A stretch of 64,000 nucleotides of DNA from Paracoccus sp. MC1862 (GTDB taxonomy: Bacteria; Pseudomonadota; Alphaproteobacteria; Rhodobacterales; Rhodobacteraceae). Under the pieces are notes generated by a model, which worked only from the letters and a program-made list of their open reading frames with translations, made no database searches and was not told the origin of the DNA. The position numbers and the translations under genes were made by a program. The stretch is taken from assembly GCF_016617715.1 (NCBI RefSeq), contig NZ_CP067225.1, positions 744,001-808,000 on the forward strand. The letters are read 5' to 3'. Shown in pieces: positions 32,528 to 41,505 of this stretch; the first letter of the stretch is position 1; each line of letters opens with the position of its first letter.

Positions 32528-32958
32528 AGCTCGATCCCTGCGCCCGGCGGGACGGGGTTGATCCGGGGGGCGAGGTCCGGCACGTTCTCGGGCTGCGGAG
32601 GCGGGGGTGCACCGGGTTTGCGGCGGATGATGATGTCGCCGTTCGGCAGCCGCTCGGGCGGCAGTTCGTAATTGCCGAGGTCGTCGATCAGCTTCGACAT
32701 TTCCTCGAAGACGGGCCGATAGTCCTGCATCAGCCCGCTCATGTCGCGGGCAAGCCCCTGCAGGTGCGGCTGCGCCCGGCTGAGAAGGTCGTTGAAGAAA
32801 TTGTCCAGCAGCCCCGGTTCCGAATCCGGCAGTTCGTAGGGGCGCGCCTCGCCCGCCGGCGGCTCCTCGGCGCGCGGCATCTGCCACGGCGAGTCCTGGG
32901 CCGTGGCTGCGCCGGCAAGGGGAACGACCAGCGCGGCGGTCAGGGCGAAACGGATCAT
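32524..32958 (-). CDS. Small exported protein of unknown function
   Basis: A 144-residue protein with a signal peptide (MIRFALTAALVVPLAGAATAQD). The mature part is acidic and helical (DNFFNDLLSRAQPHLQGLARDMSGL, in two pieces, then EEMSKLIDDLGNYELPPERLPNGDI) and ends in a Pro-rich tail. I recognise no domain; similar proteins occur in other Rhodobacteraceae. ATG 32958 is the only start that yields the signal peptide. It is convergent with the exonuclease gene. Confidence 0.75.
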   Translation of the reverse strand: MIRFALTAALVVPLAGAATAQDSPWQMPRAEEPPAGEARPYELPDSEPGLLDNFFNDLLSRAQPHLQGLARDMSGLMQDYRPVFEEMSKLIDDLGNYELPPERLPNGDIIIRRKPGAPPPPQPENVPDLAPRINPVPPGAGIEL

Positions 32959-33026
32959 GCGGGCAGTCCTGTGATGGCGGCAGAAGACGAACCGCCGGGG
33001 CGAGACAAGGGTTCCCGCGCCGTCCC

Positions 33027-33743
33027 TCAGCCGAACTGCGCGCGCCAGGCGTCCCAGGCCTCGTTGATGGCGCGGGTGCGCGATTCGGCCAGCCGGATCG
33101 CCTCGGGCGGCAGGCCATGGGCCTGCGCGCGGTCGGGGTGGTTTTCGCGGATCAGATTGCGATAGCGGGTCCGCGCCTCGGGCAGGGGCGTGCCGGGGGG
33201 GATGCCCAGCACCTCGCAGGGCAGGCAGCGCGGCTGGCCGGGCGTGCGGCTGGCGCGGATGGCGGCGTGATCCTCGGGCGAGATGCCGAAGATGCGGGCG
33301 ACCTCGTCCAGGAACACCTGCTCGCCTTCGTGCAGCTCGTGCGCGGTCGAGGTCGCGATGACGTAAAGCCCGTCCAGCACATCCACCAGCACCGGGTCGC
33401 CGGGTGGGAACAGCCGCGCGAGCCGTTCCGCCCACAGGTCGAACCCGGCCACGTCCTTGCGGGCAAGGTCGAAGACATGGGCGGCGTGGCGTTCCTCGGA
33501 CCGGGGGATCTTGAAGATGCGGCGGAAGGCCGCGACCTCCTCCCGCGCGACGCGGCCGTCGGCCTTGGCGATCTTGGCCCCCAGCGCGATCACCCCGATG
33601 GTAAAGGCGACGGACCGTTCCGGCGGCACGACCGCGCGGTTGCGCCCAATCAGCGCGGCAAGGCGGTCGCCGATGCGCTGCCAGAACCCGCGGGGCGGGG
33701 GCAGGTGCGGCGGGGCCTGGGCGGTGATCGCGAAATCGTCCAT
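33027..33743 (-). CDS. DnaJ/TerB domain protein (DjlA-like)
   Basis: A 238-residue protein with a TerB-like helical domain (GVIALGAKIAKADGRVAREEV onward, about residues 48-150). A C-terminal J domain contains the HPD motif in RNLIRENHPDRAQAHGLP. This is the DjlA arrangement, although the usual N-terminal membrane helix of DjlA is missing and only a short Pro-rich leader is present. It should stimulate a DnaK-type chaperone. It starts at ATG 33743 and ends 69 bases before the exported protein gene, which may be co-transcribed. Confidence 0.87.
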   Translation of the reverse strand: MDDFAITAQAPPHLPPPRGFWQRIGDRLAALIGRNRAVVPPERSVAFTIGVIALGAKIAKADGRVAREEVAAFRRIFKIPRSEERHAAHVFDLARKDVAGFDLWAERLARLFPPGDPVLVDVLDGLYVIATSTAHELHEGEQVFLDEVARIFGISPEDHAAIRASRTPGQPRCLPCEVLGIPPGTPLPEARTRYRNLIRENHPDRAQAHGLPPEAIRLAESRTRAINEAWDAWRAQFG

Positions 33744-33822
33744 GACGCCCAGCCTAGCCGAGCGCAGGCCCGTGCGAAAGGGCAGCAGGCATACGGGCCA
33801 TGCGCGACGGCACTGCCGAAGG

Positions 33823-34338
33823 TCACAGGGCGGACAGGTCCTTGCCCATCAGCACCAGATCATGGAACTGCCCGAATTTCCAGCCGGCAGCGGGGATGAA
33901 GCCCCAACGCGCATAACCGTGGCGTTCATGAAAGCGCAGCGAACCCTGGTTCGAGCCGGTGATCCCGCCGATCATGATCCGCCCCCCGCCGGCACGGGCG
34001 TGATCCTCGATTGCCGCCAGCAGCGCCGTACCCAGCCCCATGCCCCGATGCGCGGGATCAACATGGATCGAATGTTCCAGCGCCTTCGCGTAGCCCGCGC
34101 CGCCGCGGAACTGCGTGCAGGTGGCGAAGCCCGCCACGCCCGCAGCGGTGGCGGCGATCAGGAAGGCGTGGCCCGCCGCCTGCCGCTGGACGATCATCGC
34201 GGCGATCTCGTCCTCGCGGCGCTCGGTGGGCCAGAAGGTGATGGCGGTGTCGCGGATGATGGGGTTCCAGATCGCCGCGATGCCAAGGGCATCCTCTGCC
34301 CCCGCATCCCGGATCACGAAAGGCCCCGGCATGGCCAT
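33823..34338 (-). CDS. GNAT family N-acetyltransferase (phosphinothricin acetyltransferase-like)
   Basis: A 171-residue acetyltransferase. Features are the N-terminal FVIRDAGAEDALGIAAIWNPIIRDTA, the acetyl-CoA-binding loop region HRGMGLGTALLAAIEDHAR (R-G-x-G-x-G/A) and the ending HERHGYARWGFIPAAGWKFGQFHDLVLM, all typical of the PAT/YncA subgroup that acetylates small amines or phosphinothricin-like compounds. I chose ATG 34338 because TTGAGGG lies just upstream; the frame is open to 34419 but that part is encoded by a dispersed repeat (34354-34417). ATG 34359 is an in-frame alternative. Confidence 0.87.
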   Translation of the reverse strand: MAMPGPFVIRDAGAEDALGIAAIWNPIIRDTAITFWPTERREDEIAAMIVQRQAAGHAFLIAATAAGVAGFATCTQFRGGAGYAKALEHSIHVDPAHRGMGLGTALLAAIEDHARAGGGRIMIGGITGSNQGSLRFHERHGYARWGFIPAAGWKFGQFHDLVLMGKDLSAL

Positions 34339-34353
34339 TCCAGAACCCTCAAG

Positions 34354-34417
34354 CCTCATCTTCTTCGAAAAAATATCTTGGGGGAGTCGTTCGCAGAACG
34401 ACGGGGGCAAAGCCCCC
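34354..34417 (-). repeat. Dispersed two-hairpin repeat, copy A
   Basis: Read on the minus strand it has hairpin 1 GGGGGC TTT GCCCCC (34403-34417), hairpin 2 GTCGTTC TGC GAACGAC (34386-34402), then the tail CCCCCAAGATATTTTTTCGAAGAAGAT. It lies between trpA and the GNAT gene, both on the minus strand. Copies B (41389-41450) and C (46416-46473) share the order and tail but have different stem sequences. Confidence 0.75.
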
Positions 34418-34443
34418 ATGCGGCTGCAATCCGCGCCGCCCGC

Positions 34444-35289
34444 TCATCCCCGATGCACGCCCTCGGCCAGACCGCGCACGAAATCCAGCACCTCCGCCAC
34501 CGGCTTGCCCTCGGCGATCTGCTTCACGATGGCCGAGCCGATGACGCAGCCATCCGCGACCCGCGCCACCGCCTCGGCCGCCTCGGGCGTCGAGATGCCG
34601 AAGCCGACCACCACCGGCAGCCCGGCCGCCTTGCGGATGCGGACGACCTCGGGGGCGACCTCGGCAGCGTCGGCGGCAGGCCCGCCGGTGATGCCGGTCA
34701 CGCTGACGTAATAAACGAAGCCCGAGGTGTTCTGCACCACTGCCGGCAGTCGCCGGTCGTCCGTCGTGGGGGTGGCCAGACGGATGAAGTTCAGCCCGGC
34801 GGCTTGCGCGGGGATGCACAGCTCGGCATCCTCCTCGGGCGGCAGGTCCACGACGATCAGCCCGTCCACGCCCGCCTCGGCCGCGTCCGACAGGAAGCGT
34901 TCGACCCCGCCCACCCGCGCGTAGATCGGGTTGTAATAGCCCATCAGCACCACCGGCGTTTCGTTGTCCGACTGGCGGAACTCGCGCACCATCTCCAGCA
35001 CGCCGCTGATCGTGCCGCCTGCCGCCAGCGCCCGCTGACCTGCCGCCTGGATGGTCGGCCCGTCCGCCATCGGGTCGGTGAAGGGCATGCCCAGCTCGAT
35101 GATGTCCACGCCCGCGCCGGGCAGCCCGCGCATGATCTGCAGCGAGGCGTCGCGGTCCGGGTCGAAGGCCATGATATAGGTGACAAAGGCCTTGCGGTTG
35201 TTTTCCCCCAGCCGGGCAAAAAGCCGGTCGATGCGGGTCTGCGGCCGCGTGGCCTCGGCGGGGGTGGTGATGAGGGGTTCGCTGTTCAT
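34444..35289 (-). CDS. trpA: Tryptophan synthase alpha subunit
   Basis: A 281-residue TIM barrel that cleaves indole-3-glycerol phosphate to indole and glyceraldehyde 3-phosphate in complex with TrpB. The catalytic Glu and Asp lie in [20 protein letters not shown], and the phosphate-binding loops appear as YVSVTGITG and VVVGFGIS. The first 19 residues before RIDRLFARL form an extension; ATG 35289 has AGGAAAGG upstream. No other trp gene is near, so trpA stands alone here, as is common where trpFBA has been dispersed. Confidence 0.95.
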   Translation of the reverse strand: MNSEPLITTPAEATRPQTRIDRLFARLGENNRKAFVTYIMAFDPDRDASLQIMRGLPGAGVDIIELGMPFTDPMADGPTIQAAGQRALAAGGTISGVLEMVREFRQSDNETPVVLMGYYNPIYARVGGVERFLSDAAEAGVDGLIVVDLPPEEDAELCIPAQAAGLNFIRLATPTTDDRRLPAVVQNTSGFVYYVSVTGITGGPAADAAEVAPEVVRIRKAAGLPVVVGFGISTPEAAEAVARVADGCVIGSAIVKQIAEGKPVAEVLDFVRGLAEGVHRG

Positions 35290-35367
35290 GCCGGGGCCTT
35301 TCCTGCGTTGATGCAGCTTTACCGGCAGCGGCCGCAAAGGGGAAGCGGGCAGGCCCGCGCGGCCCGC

Positions 35368-35396
35368 TTTACGCCCCCGCCCGCGTGACCTAGATA
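35368..35396 (+). promoter_or_regulatory. Candidate ychF promoter
   Basis: TTTACG at 35368-35373, a 17-base spacer and TAGATA at 35391-35396 form a plausible sigma-70-type promoter. The ychF start is 30 bases downstream, with GGAAGGAA between, in the region divergent from trpA. Confidence 0.5.
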
Positions 35397-35425
35397 GCGC
35401 CCCAACCGCTGGAAGGAATGGGATC

Positions 35426-36523
35426 ATGGGCTTTCGCATGGGTATCGTCGGGCTGCCGAACGTGGGCAAGTCCACTCTGTTCAACGCCCTGACGCGCACC
35501 GCCGCCGCGCAGGCCGCGAACTTCCCCTTCTGCACCATCGAGCCGAACGTGGGCGAGGTCGCCGTCCCTGATCCGCGCCTCGACGCCCTGGCCGGGATCG
35601 CCGGGTCGAAGCAGATCATCCCGACGCGCATCACCTTCGTGGACATTGCCGGGCTGGTGAAGGGCGCCAGCAAGGGCGAGGGCCTGGGCAACCAGTTCCT
35701 TGCCAACATCCGCGAGGTGGACGCCATCGCCCATGTCCTGCGCTGCTTCGAGGATGGCGACATCACCCATGTCGAGGGCCGCGTGGACCCCGTTGCCGAC
35801 GCCGAGACCATCGAGACCGAGCTGATGATCGCCGATCTGGAGTCGGTCGAGCGGCGGATGGCGAACCTGCAGCGCAAGCTGAAGGGCGGCGACAAGGAGG
35901 CGGTCGCGCAGGAGCGCCTGCTGAAGCAGGCGCAGGCCGTGCTGGAGGCAGGCCAGCCTGCCCGCACCGTCACGGTGGCCGAGGACGACCGCAAGCCCTG
36001 GGACATGCTGCAGCTTCTGACCGCCAAGCCCGTCCTTTACGTCTGCAACGTGGCCGAGGAGGACGCGGCCACCGGCAATGCCTTTTCCGAGGCCGTGGCT
36101 AAGATGGCCGCCGAACAAGGCGCCGGCCATGTCGTCATCTCGGCCCGGATCGAGGAGGAGATCAGCCAGCTTGCCCCCGACGAGGCGCAGATGTTCCTGT
36201 CCGAGATGGGGCTGGAGGAGGCGGGCCTCGACCGCCTGATCCGCGCGGGCTACGCGCTTCTGGGCCTGCAGACCTACTTCACCGTCGGCCCCAAGGAGGC
36301 GCGCGCCTGGACGATCACCAAGGGGACGCTCGCTCCGCAAGCGGCGGGCGTGATCCACGGCGATTTCGAAAAGGGCTTCATCCGAGCCGAGACCATCGCC
36401 TATGACGATTACGTTGCGGGCAAGGGCGAGGCCGGCGCCCGCGAGGCCGGCAAGTTCCGCGTCGAGGGCAAGACCTACGAGGTCAAGGATGGCGACGTGC
36501 TGCATTTCCTGTTCAACGCCTGA
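35426..36523 (+). CDS. ychF: Redox-regulated ATPase YchF (Obg-related)
   Basis: A 365-residue P-loop protein with G1 GLPNVGKS, switch region and G3 [16 protein letters not shown], a coiled-coil insertion and a C-terminal TGS domain ([22 protein letters not shown] onward). YchF binds ATP rather than GTP and associates with ribosomes. The region that normally reads NxxE is present as NVAEED, the YchF variation of G4. The N-terminus [14 protein letters not shown] and length match the family. Confidence 0.95.
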   Translation: MGFRMGIVGLPNVGKSTLFNALTRTAAAQAANFPFCTIEPNVGEVAVPDPRLDALAGIAGSKQIIPTRITFVDIAGLVKGASKGEGLGNQFLANIREVDAIAHVLRCFEDGDITHVEGRVDPVADAETIETELMIADLESVERRMANLQRKLKGGDKEAVAQERLLKQAQAVLEAGQPARTVTVAEDDRKPWDMLQLLTAKPVLYVCNVAEEDAATGNAFSEAVAKMAAEQGAGHVVISARIEEEISQLAPDEAQMFLSEMGLEEAGLDRLIRAGYALLGLQTYFTVGPKEARAWTITKGTLAPQAAGVIHGDFEKGFIRAETIAYDDYVAGKGEAGAREAGKFRVEGKTYEVKDGDVLHFLFNA

Positions 36524-36559
36524 GGCCGGGAAGGTGGGCGCCAGTCCGGGCAGAAGGAC

Positions 36560-36582
36560 TGCCGCTTTGGCCCCAAGCGGCA
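36560..36582 (+). terminator. Hairpin after ychF
   Basis: TGCCGCTT (36560-36567) pairs with AAGCGGCA (36575-36582) around a 7-base loop, 37 bases past the ychF stop, followed by AT-rich ATTGTGGTTT. There is no strict T-run, so it is a moderate terminator. Confidence 0.5.
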
Positions 36583-36706
36583 ATTGTGGTTTCCGGTTCA
36601 TCGGCAGCCGGCAGGGCTTGCCCGCGCGTTTCCATCCCGGCAGAGGCTGAAGCGCCGGCCGCGCAAGTCGGGCAGACCTGACGTCGAGCGAAAGGACATC
36701 CGAAGA

Positions 36707-37771
36707 ATGCCGCGACCCATGTTCTTCCGTTCCGGCTTGCGGCGGTTCGGGTGGGATCTGGCAACGCTGTCCATCGCGGGTTTCGGCGCCTGGCTGTTCG
36801 CGGCGCTCGGCCTGCCTGCGGCCTGGCTGATGGGGGCGATGGTCGCGACGGCGCTGGCAGCGGTCGCAGGCCTGCCGGTCGAGTTGCGCCGGGGTTTGCG
36901 CGAGATCGCCTTTCTGCTTCTGGGCATCTCGATCGGGTCCAGCGTGACGCCCGGCATCGTTGCAGAGATCGCCGCATGGCCGGGCAGCGTCGTGATGCTG
37001 GTGGCCTCGATCGGTGCGACCATGGGCGTATCGAGCCTCTACCTGCAGCGCGTCCATGGCTGGGACCGGACCACGGCGCGCTTCGCCTCGATGCCGGGGG
37101 CGTTTTCCTCGGTTGCCATCATCGCCGCGAACAGCAGCGCCGACCTGCCGCGCGTCATCCTGGCCCAGAGCCTGCGGGTCTTCACGCTGGTCGCGCTGAT
37201 GCCGCCGATCCTGTCGCTGCTGAATGGCGGCGTGCAGGCGCAGGGCGCGGCATTGCCGCAGCGACCCGTCAATTCGGTCCCCGAGGCGCTGGCGGTCTTC
37301 CTGGCCAGCGGCGCCGCGGCGGTGCTGCTGAACCGCCTGCATGTCCCGGCGGGCACGCTGCTGGCCGCCATGACCATCAGCGCCACGCTGCATGCGTCGG
37401 GCCTGGTGCATGGAGGGTTTCCGCAGCCGCTCGTCATCCTGGGCTTCATCGCGACGGGGGCGGTCATCGGCGCGCGGTTCCGGGGCACGACCCTGCAGAC
37501 GGTCACGCAGACCGTGCCGGGCGCAGCGGTCAGCATCCTGCTGGCGCTGGCGGTCTCGGCGCTGTTCGCAGCGGGGGGCGCATGGGTGCTGGACCTGCCT
37601 TTCGGGCAGTTGTGGCTCGCCTATGCGCCGGGCGGGGTCGAGGCAATGGCGGCCATGGCGCTGGTCCTGAACCTCGAGCCCGCCTTTGTCGGCGCGCATC
37701 ACATCCTGCGCATCCTCGGCCTCAATCTGGTCAGTCCGCTGTGGTTCAGGAACACCGGCCGCGGGGAATGA
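36707..37771 (+). CDS. AbrB family membrane protein
   Basis: A 354-residue integral membrane protein with about ten helices in two repeats. It matches the AbrB/ammonia monooxygenase-related transport family (PF05145 type), for example GLPAAWLMGAMVATALAAVAGL and its repeat VPAGTLLAAMTISATLHASGL, and APGGVEAMAAMALVLNLEPAFVGAHH near the end. Members are putative transporters of unknown substrate. ATG 36707 follows AAAGGA. It ends 26 bases before the convergent minus-strand gene, with a small CCCCG/CGGGG hairpin between them. Confidence 0.82.
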   Translation: MPRPMFFRSGLRRFGWDLATLSIAGFGAWLFAALGLPAAWLMGAMVATALAAVAGLPVELRRGLREIAFLLLGISIGSSVTPGIVAEIAAWPGSVVMLVASIGATMGVSSLYLQRVHGWDRTTARFASMPGAFSSVAIIAANSSADLPRVILAQSLRVFTLVALMPPILSLLNGGVQAQGAALPQRPVNSVPEALAVFLASGAAAVLLNRLHVPAGTLLAAMTISATLHASGLVHGGFPQPLVILGFIATGAVIGARFRGTTLQTVTQTVPGAAVSILLALAVSALFAAGGAWVLDLPFGQLWLAYAPGGVEAMAAMALVLNLEPAFVGAHHILRILGLNLVSPLWFRNTGRGE

Positions 37772-37796
37772 TCCCCGTTCCCTCGCGGGGACCGGA

Positions 37797-38819
37797 TCAG
37801 CGCGAGCAGATCTGCTGAAGCTGGACCCACTCGCCGTCCGACATCAGCGGCTCGGGCGGAGGATTCGCGCGGAACGGGTCGGCCTCGATCAGCGTCAGCA
37901 CCGTCTCGCCGCTGGGATCGAGCGAGCGGGCATAGGGCTCGCTGGGCACGCCCGCCTCGCGCAGCCGGTCAAGCAGCGCATCTTCGTTGGGGCGCGGGGC
38001 GGGGCGCAGCAGCAGCGCGGTTCCCTGTCCCGCGATGGCGCGGGCGGGCAGTTCGCCCGAGGTCAGCATCGACATGGCGGCCCGCAGCCCGGCTTCGTCC
38101 AGCACCTTGCGCAGCGGATCGCCCTCGGCGGCCACGAGGTCCGCCGCAAGGACATGGCCCGCCGCCACCTGCGGCCCCGGTTCGCCCGCGATCATGTCGT
38201 CGCCGATGGCGATGATCCGTCCCGGCAGCGCCCGCGCGCCCCGCATCGTCGCGGGCAGCACCACGATCCGCCCCTCGGGGCCCAGAAGCCGTGCCGACAG
38301 CCTGTCCAGCACCGCCGCGCCCGAGGGCCGGTCACAGGGCGCGCCGGTGGTCTGCCGCATGTCGGCAAGGATCGACAGCCCTACCGCCGTCCGCTGCGCA
38401 GAGGGCGCGATCCGCGCGGCATGGGCGATCACCGCGCCCGGCAGCCAGACCGCACCCGCCAGCACCACCGCGCCGATCAGCGACCACAGCAGCACCCCGC
38501 GCAGGCGTCCGGGATGTGGGCGGCTGGCCGCGATAGCGGAATGGACGCGCTCGATCGCATCGACCATCAGCGTGTCGCCGATCTCGACGACCTCGTCCTG
38601 TTCGGCCGCGCCCGGCGCGAAGATCGCGGGCATCTGGCCGGGGTTCAGGCGGGTGACGGCGGGCAGGGACCAGTGGGACAGGGGTTCCTCGGACCGGGGG
38701 TCGCGCAGGATCAGCGTGGCGTCCCCGAAGGATACGATCACGTCGCGCAGCCGCTCGGACGGGTTCGGCCGCCAGACGCCGGTCGCCTCGAGGCGCTGGA
38801 ACTGCGTCAGTGCGGTCAC
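37797..38819 (-). CDS. Conserved Rhodobacteraceae membrane protein of unknown function
   Basis: A 340-residue protein. Residues about 1-110 form a soluble domain with RLRDVIVSFGDATLILRDPRSEEPLSHWSLPAVTRL (read in parts), a bPH-like pattern. One helix (LLWSLIGAVVLAGAVWLPGAV) near residue 115 separates it from a C-terminal domain that includes VLAADLVAAEGDPLRKVLDEAGL and FRANPPPEPLMSDGEWVQLQQIC. The C-terminal part looks like a bacterial peptidase-derived fold but no catalytic motif is visible. GTG 38819 gives VTALTQFQRLEATGVWRP, which resembles homologues better than the open upstream ATG 38882; AGGAAAGG lies about 12 bases before it. Confidence 0.65.
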   Translation of the reverse strand: MTALTQFQRLEATGVWRPNPSERLRDVIVSFGDATLILRDPRSEEPLSHWSLPAVTRLNPGQMPAIFAPGAAEQDEVVEIGDTLMVDAIERVHSAIAASRPHPGRLRGVLLWSLIGAVVLAGAVWLPGAVIAHAARIAPSAQRTAVGLSILADMRQTTGAPCDRPSGAAVLDRLSARLLGPEGRIVVLPATMRGARALPGRIIAIGDDMIAGEPGPQVAAGHVLAADLVAAEGDPLRKVLDEAGLRAAMSMLTSGELPARAIAGQGTALLLRPAPRPNEDALLDRLREAGVPSEPYARSLDPSGETVLTLIEADPFRANPPPEPLMSDGEWVQLQQICSR

Positions 38820-39082
38820 GATCGCGGAAGCCCTTTCCTGTGGGTGCGCCAGTCCGTCAGGAACGGGGCGGGGTTTCGGCAAGAATGTGCCGATTCAGCA
38901 GCCTGCGTCCAGAGCCGTGCGTGCGATGCGGCCAAGGTAATCGCGAAGGGGTCCTCGCGGCGACTGCGGGTGGGGAGCGAGGGCTTCACGCCCCCCAGCG
39001 TCGCCTATGACGATCCCGCTGGATACCTGGAACCGTCCGGAATGCCCTGCACGACGATCGGGCCTGACGCTGCGGCCGGTTC

Positions 39083-39985
39083 CTATTCCTCGCCGATCTG
39101 GATGCCCTGTTCGCTCGCCAGCCGCCGCATCCGCTCCTGCAGCTTCTCGAAGGCGCGGACCTCGATCTGGCGGATACGCTCGCGCGAGACGCCGTAGCGT
39201 TCGGACAGCGCCTCAAGCGTCATCGGGTCGTCGCGCAGGCGGCGTTCGGTCAGGATGTCCTTCTCGCGGTCGTTCAAAACGTCCATCGCCGACAGCAGCA
39301 TCGAGCGGCGGGTGTCCAGCTCGTCCGCCTCGGCGTAGTCCTCGGCCTGGTTGGCGCTGGTGTCCTCCAGCCAGTCCTGCCACTGCGCAGTCGAATCGCC
39401 GTCCGCAGAACCGACCGTCGCGTTCAGCGAGGCATCGCCGCCCGACAGGCGGCGGTTCATCTCGATCACCTCCCGCTCGGTCACGTTCAGGTCGGTGGCG
39501 ATCTGGCGGACGTTGTCGGGGCGCAGGTCGCCTTCCTCCAGCGCGCCCAGCTTGGCCTTGGCTTTCCGCAGGTTGAAGAACAGCTTCTTCTGGGCCGAAG
39601 TGGTGCCCATCTTCACCAGGGACCACGACCGCAGGATGTATTCCTGGATCGAGGCGCGAATCCACCACATCGCATAGGTCGCGAGGCGGAAGCCCTTTTC
39701 CGGGTCGAAGCGCTTGACGGCCTGCATCAGCCCGACATTGGCCTCGGAAATGACCTCGCCCTGCGGCAGCCCGTAGCCGCGATAGCCCATGGCGATCTTG
39801 GCGGCCAGCCGCAGGTGCGACGTGACCAGCCTGTGCGCGGCCTCGGAGTCCTGGTGGTCGACCCAGGCCTTGGCCAGCATGTATTCCTCTTGCGGCTCCA
39901 GCAGGGGGAACTTGCGGATCTCCTGCATGTAGCGGTTGAGGCCCTGTTCCGGGCTGGGTGCCGGAAGCCTTGTATAATTTGCCAT
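39083..39985 (-). CDS. rpoH: RNA polymerase heat-shock sigma factor (sigma-32)
   Basis: A 300-residue sigma-70 family factor. The region 2 core is FDPEKGFRLATYAMWWIRASI; just after it comes the RpoH box QKKLFFNLR, which distinguishes sigma-32 from other sigma factors. Region 4 has the helix-turn-helix LEALSERYGVSRERIRQIE. It directs transcription of chaperone and protease genes. AGGAAAGGA precedes ATG 39985, and the gene lies 31 bases downstream of rluD on the same strand, so it is at least partly transcribed with rluD. Confidence 0.96.
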   Translation of the reverse strand: MANYTRLPAPSPEQGLNRYMQEIRKFPLLEPQEEYMLAKAWVDHQDSEAAHRLVTSHLRLAAKIAMGYRGYGLPQGEVISEANVGLMQAVKRFDPEKGFRLATYAMWWIRASIQEYILRSWSLVKMGTTSAQKKLFFNLRKAKAKLGALEEGDLRPDNVRQIATDLNVTEREVIEMNRRLSGGDASLNATVGSADGDSTAQWQDWLEDTSANQAEDYAEADELDTRRSMLLSAMDVLNDREKDILTERRLRDDPMTLEALSERYGVSRERIRQIEVRAFEKLQERMRRLASEQGIQIGEE

Positions 39986-40016
39986 TGTCCTTTCCTGTGT
40001 GATGACGCTGGCGGGA

Positions 40017-41072
40017 TCATTCAGGGAACGTCGCGCCTGAAGGCGGGGTTCCCCGCAGGGTCGCCACCAGCGCCTGCATATCGGCGGGTATTTCACTATC
40101 GAATGCAAGCCAGCGCCCGTCCTGCGGATGCGCAAAGCCCAGATGCGCGGCGTGCAGCGCCTGCCGGGGGAAGCCTGTGACCGCTGCGGCGGCGCGGCCC
40201 AGCGCGCGGGCCGAGGCGCGACGGGCGCCGCCATAGACCGGATCGCCGATCAGCCCCAGCCCGCAATGGGCCAGATGGACCCGGATCTGGTGCGTGCGCC
40301 CGGTTTCCAGCCGGCATTCGGCCAGCATCGCCGAGGGAGGCGTGCCGAAGCTTTCCAGCATCGTGGCGCGGGTGACGGCGTGGCGCCCATGATCCATGCT
40401 GACCGCCTGCCGCTGGCGGTCGGTCGGATGGCGCCCCAGCTTCGTTGCGATCCGCAGCACACCACCGGGTTCGAAGCTGACGCCCGGCAGGCCGCGCAGC
40501 CGGGGGTCGGCTAGGTCGATTGTGCCATGCGCCAGCGCCAGATAGCGGCGGGCGGCCGAGTGATCCTCGAACTGCCGGGCCAGCGCGTGATGGGCGAGGT
40601 CGGTCTTGGCGACCACCAGCAGGCCCGAGGTGTCCTTGTCGATCCGGTGGACGATCCCCGGCCGGGCTGCCCCGCCGATCCCCGACAGGCTGCCCGCGCA
40701 ATGGGCGAGCAGTGCGTTCACCAGCGTGCCGGAGGGCGAGCCGGGCGCGGGATGGACCACCATCCCCGCAGGCTTGTCGATCACGATCAGCGAATCGTCC
40801 TCGTGGACGACGTCCAGCGGGATCGCTTCGGGCTGCGCGTCGATCGGCTCGGGCGCGCCGATGGTGATGGTATAGTCGCCCGGCACCGCGCGGGTCTTGC
40901 CGTCGCGCACCGGCCCGTCCGGTCCCCGCACGGCGCCCTCGGCGATCAGCTTGCCGATGCGCGAGCGTGACAGGGCCGCTGACTCTGGCGCGGCCTCGGC
41001 CAGCGCCTTATCAAGCCGCAAGGCGTCGGCCGCTGGGCAGTCGGCCGGGATGGTCAGGACGAGGTCGGGCAT
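40017..41072 (-). CDS. rluD: 23S rRNA pseudouridine synthase RluD type
   Basis: A 351-residue RluA-family synthase with an N-terminal S4 RNA-binding domain (LSRSRIGKLIAEGAV). The catalytic domain holds the Asp-containing signature GIVHRIDKDTSGLLVVAKTD; later motifs ECRLETGRTHQIRVHLAH and GDPVYGG are intact. It converts uridines of helix 69 in 23S rRNA. The start ATG at 41072-41070 shares two bases with the start of the divergent DUF6476 gene (CATG at 41070-41073). Confidence 0.93.
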   Translation of the reverse strand: MPDLVLTIPADCPAADALRLDKALAEAAPESAALSRSRIGKLIAEGAVRGPDGPVRDGKTRAVPGDYTITIGAPEPIDAQPEAIPLDVVHEDDSLIVIDKPAGMVVHPAPGSPSGTLVNALLAHCAGSLSGIGGAARPGIVHRIDKDTSGLLVVAKTDLAHHALARQFEDHSAARRYLALAHGTIDLADPRLRGLPGVSFEPGGVLRIATKLGRHPTDRQRQAVSMDHGRHAVTRATMLESFGTPPSAMLAECRLETGRTHQIRVHLAHCGLGLIGDPVYGGARRASARALGRAAAAVTGFPRQALHAAHLGFAHPQDGRWLAFDSEIPADMQALVATLRGTPPSGATFPE

Positions 41073-41379
41073 GGCGCGGGATCATAGGGCAGGTGACGAC
41101 CCGGCGGAAGTGCCCGAACTCGCATGGTTGCGCCGGCTGGTGACGGCGCTGGCGCTGGTCATGGGCTTCGGCATCCTCGCGCTGGTGGCGATCCTCTGGC
41201 TGCGCTTGTCCCAACCGCAGCTGCCCGCGCTGCCCGAAGGGCTGGCCCTGCCCGGTGGCGCGAGTGCCGCCGCGATCACCTTTGCCCGCGACTGGACCGT
41301 GGTCGTGACCGATGCAGGCGAGATTCTGCTCTATGACCGCGCCGGCACATTGCGGCAGCGCGTCATTCCGGACTCCTGA
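41071..41379 (+). CDS. DUF6476 family small membrane protein
   Basis: A 102-residue protein with one helix (LVTALALVMGFGILALVAILWLRL in part), preceded by a short charged cytoplasmic leader, and a beta-rich outer domain (AITFARDWTVVVTDAGEILLYDRAG). The pattern WLRRLVTALALVMGFGIL and the C-terminal region match a Rhodobacteraceae family without known function. AGGACGAGG lies before ATG 41071. GTG 41113 (VPELAWLRR) is an alternative start that would avoid the overlap with rluD. Confidence 0.7.
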   Translation: MARDHRAGDDPAEVPELAWLRRLVTALALVMGFGILALVAILWLRLSQPQLPALPEGLALPGGASAAAITFARDWTVVVTDAGEILLYDRAGTLRQRVIPDS

Positions 41380-41388
41380 GCCTTCCTT

Positions 41389-41450
41389 GATCCCATCTTC
41401 TTCGGACAAGTATCCCGGGATCGTCGTGTACGACGATGGGGCTGGCCCCC
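41389..41450 (-). repeat. Dispersed two-hairpin repeat, copy B
   Basis: Minus-strand order is hairpin 1 (GGGGCCAGCCCC, 41438-41449), hairpin 2 (ATCGTCG TACA CGACGAT, 41420-41437), then CCCGGGATACTTGTCCGAAGAAGAT. It lies between the DUF6476 gene and cobT, both on the plus strand, so its orientation is opposite to the flanking genes. Confidence 0.7.
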
Positions 41451-41505
41451 GGTCCGACAGCGAAGCCTTATGGACAGCCGTCCCCGAACGTCGGAAAAGA
41501 TCATC

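Noticed and set aside
30314..33118. Open frame of more than 900 codons on the minus strand opposite the exonuclease gene
   Set aside because: High GC creates long antisense frames; the product has random composition and no domain, while the plus-strand gene has clear motifs and chained overlaps.
34339..34419. Longer N-terminus for the GNAT gene
   Set aside because: Those codons fall in the dispersed repeat, and ATG 34338 has its own ribosome site.
38820..39082. Possible small gene between rpoH and the uncharacterised membrane protein
   Set aside because: Short frames in this 263-base gap lack a ribosome site or recognisable pattern; no clear terminator or RNA gene was seen either.
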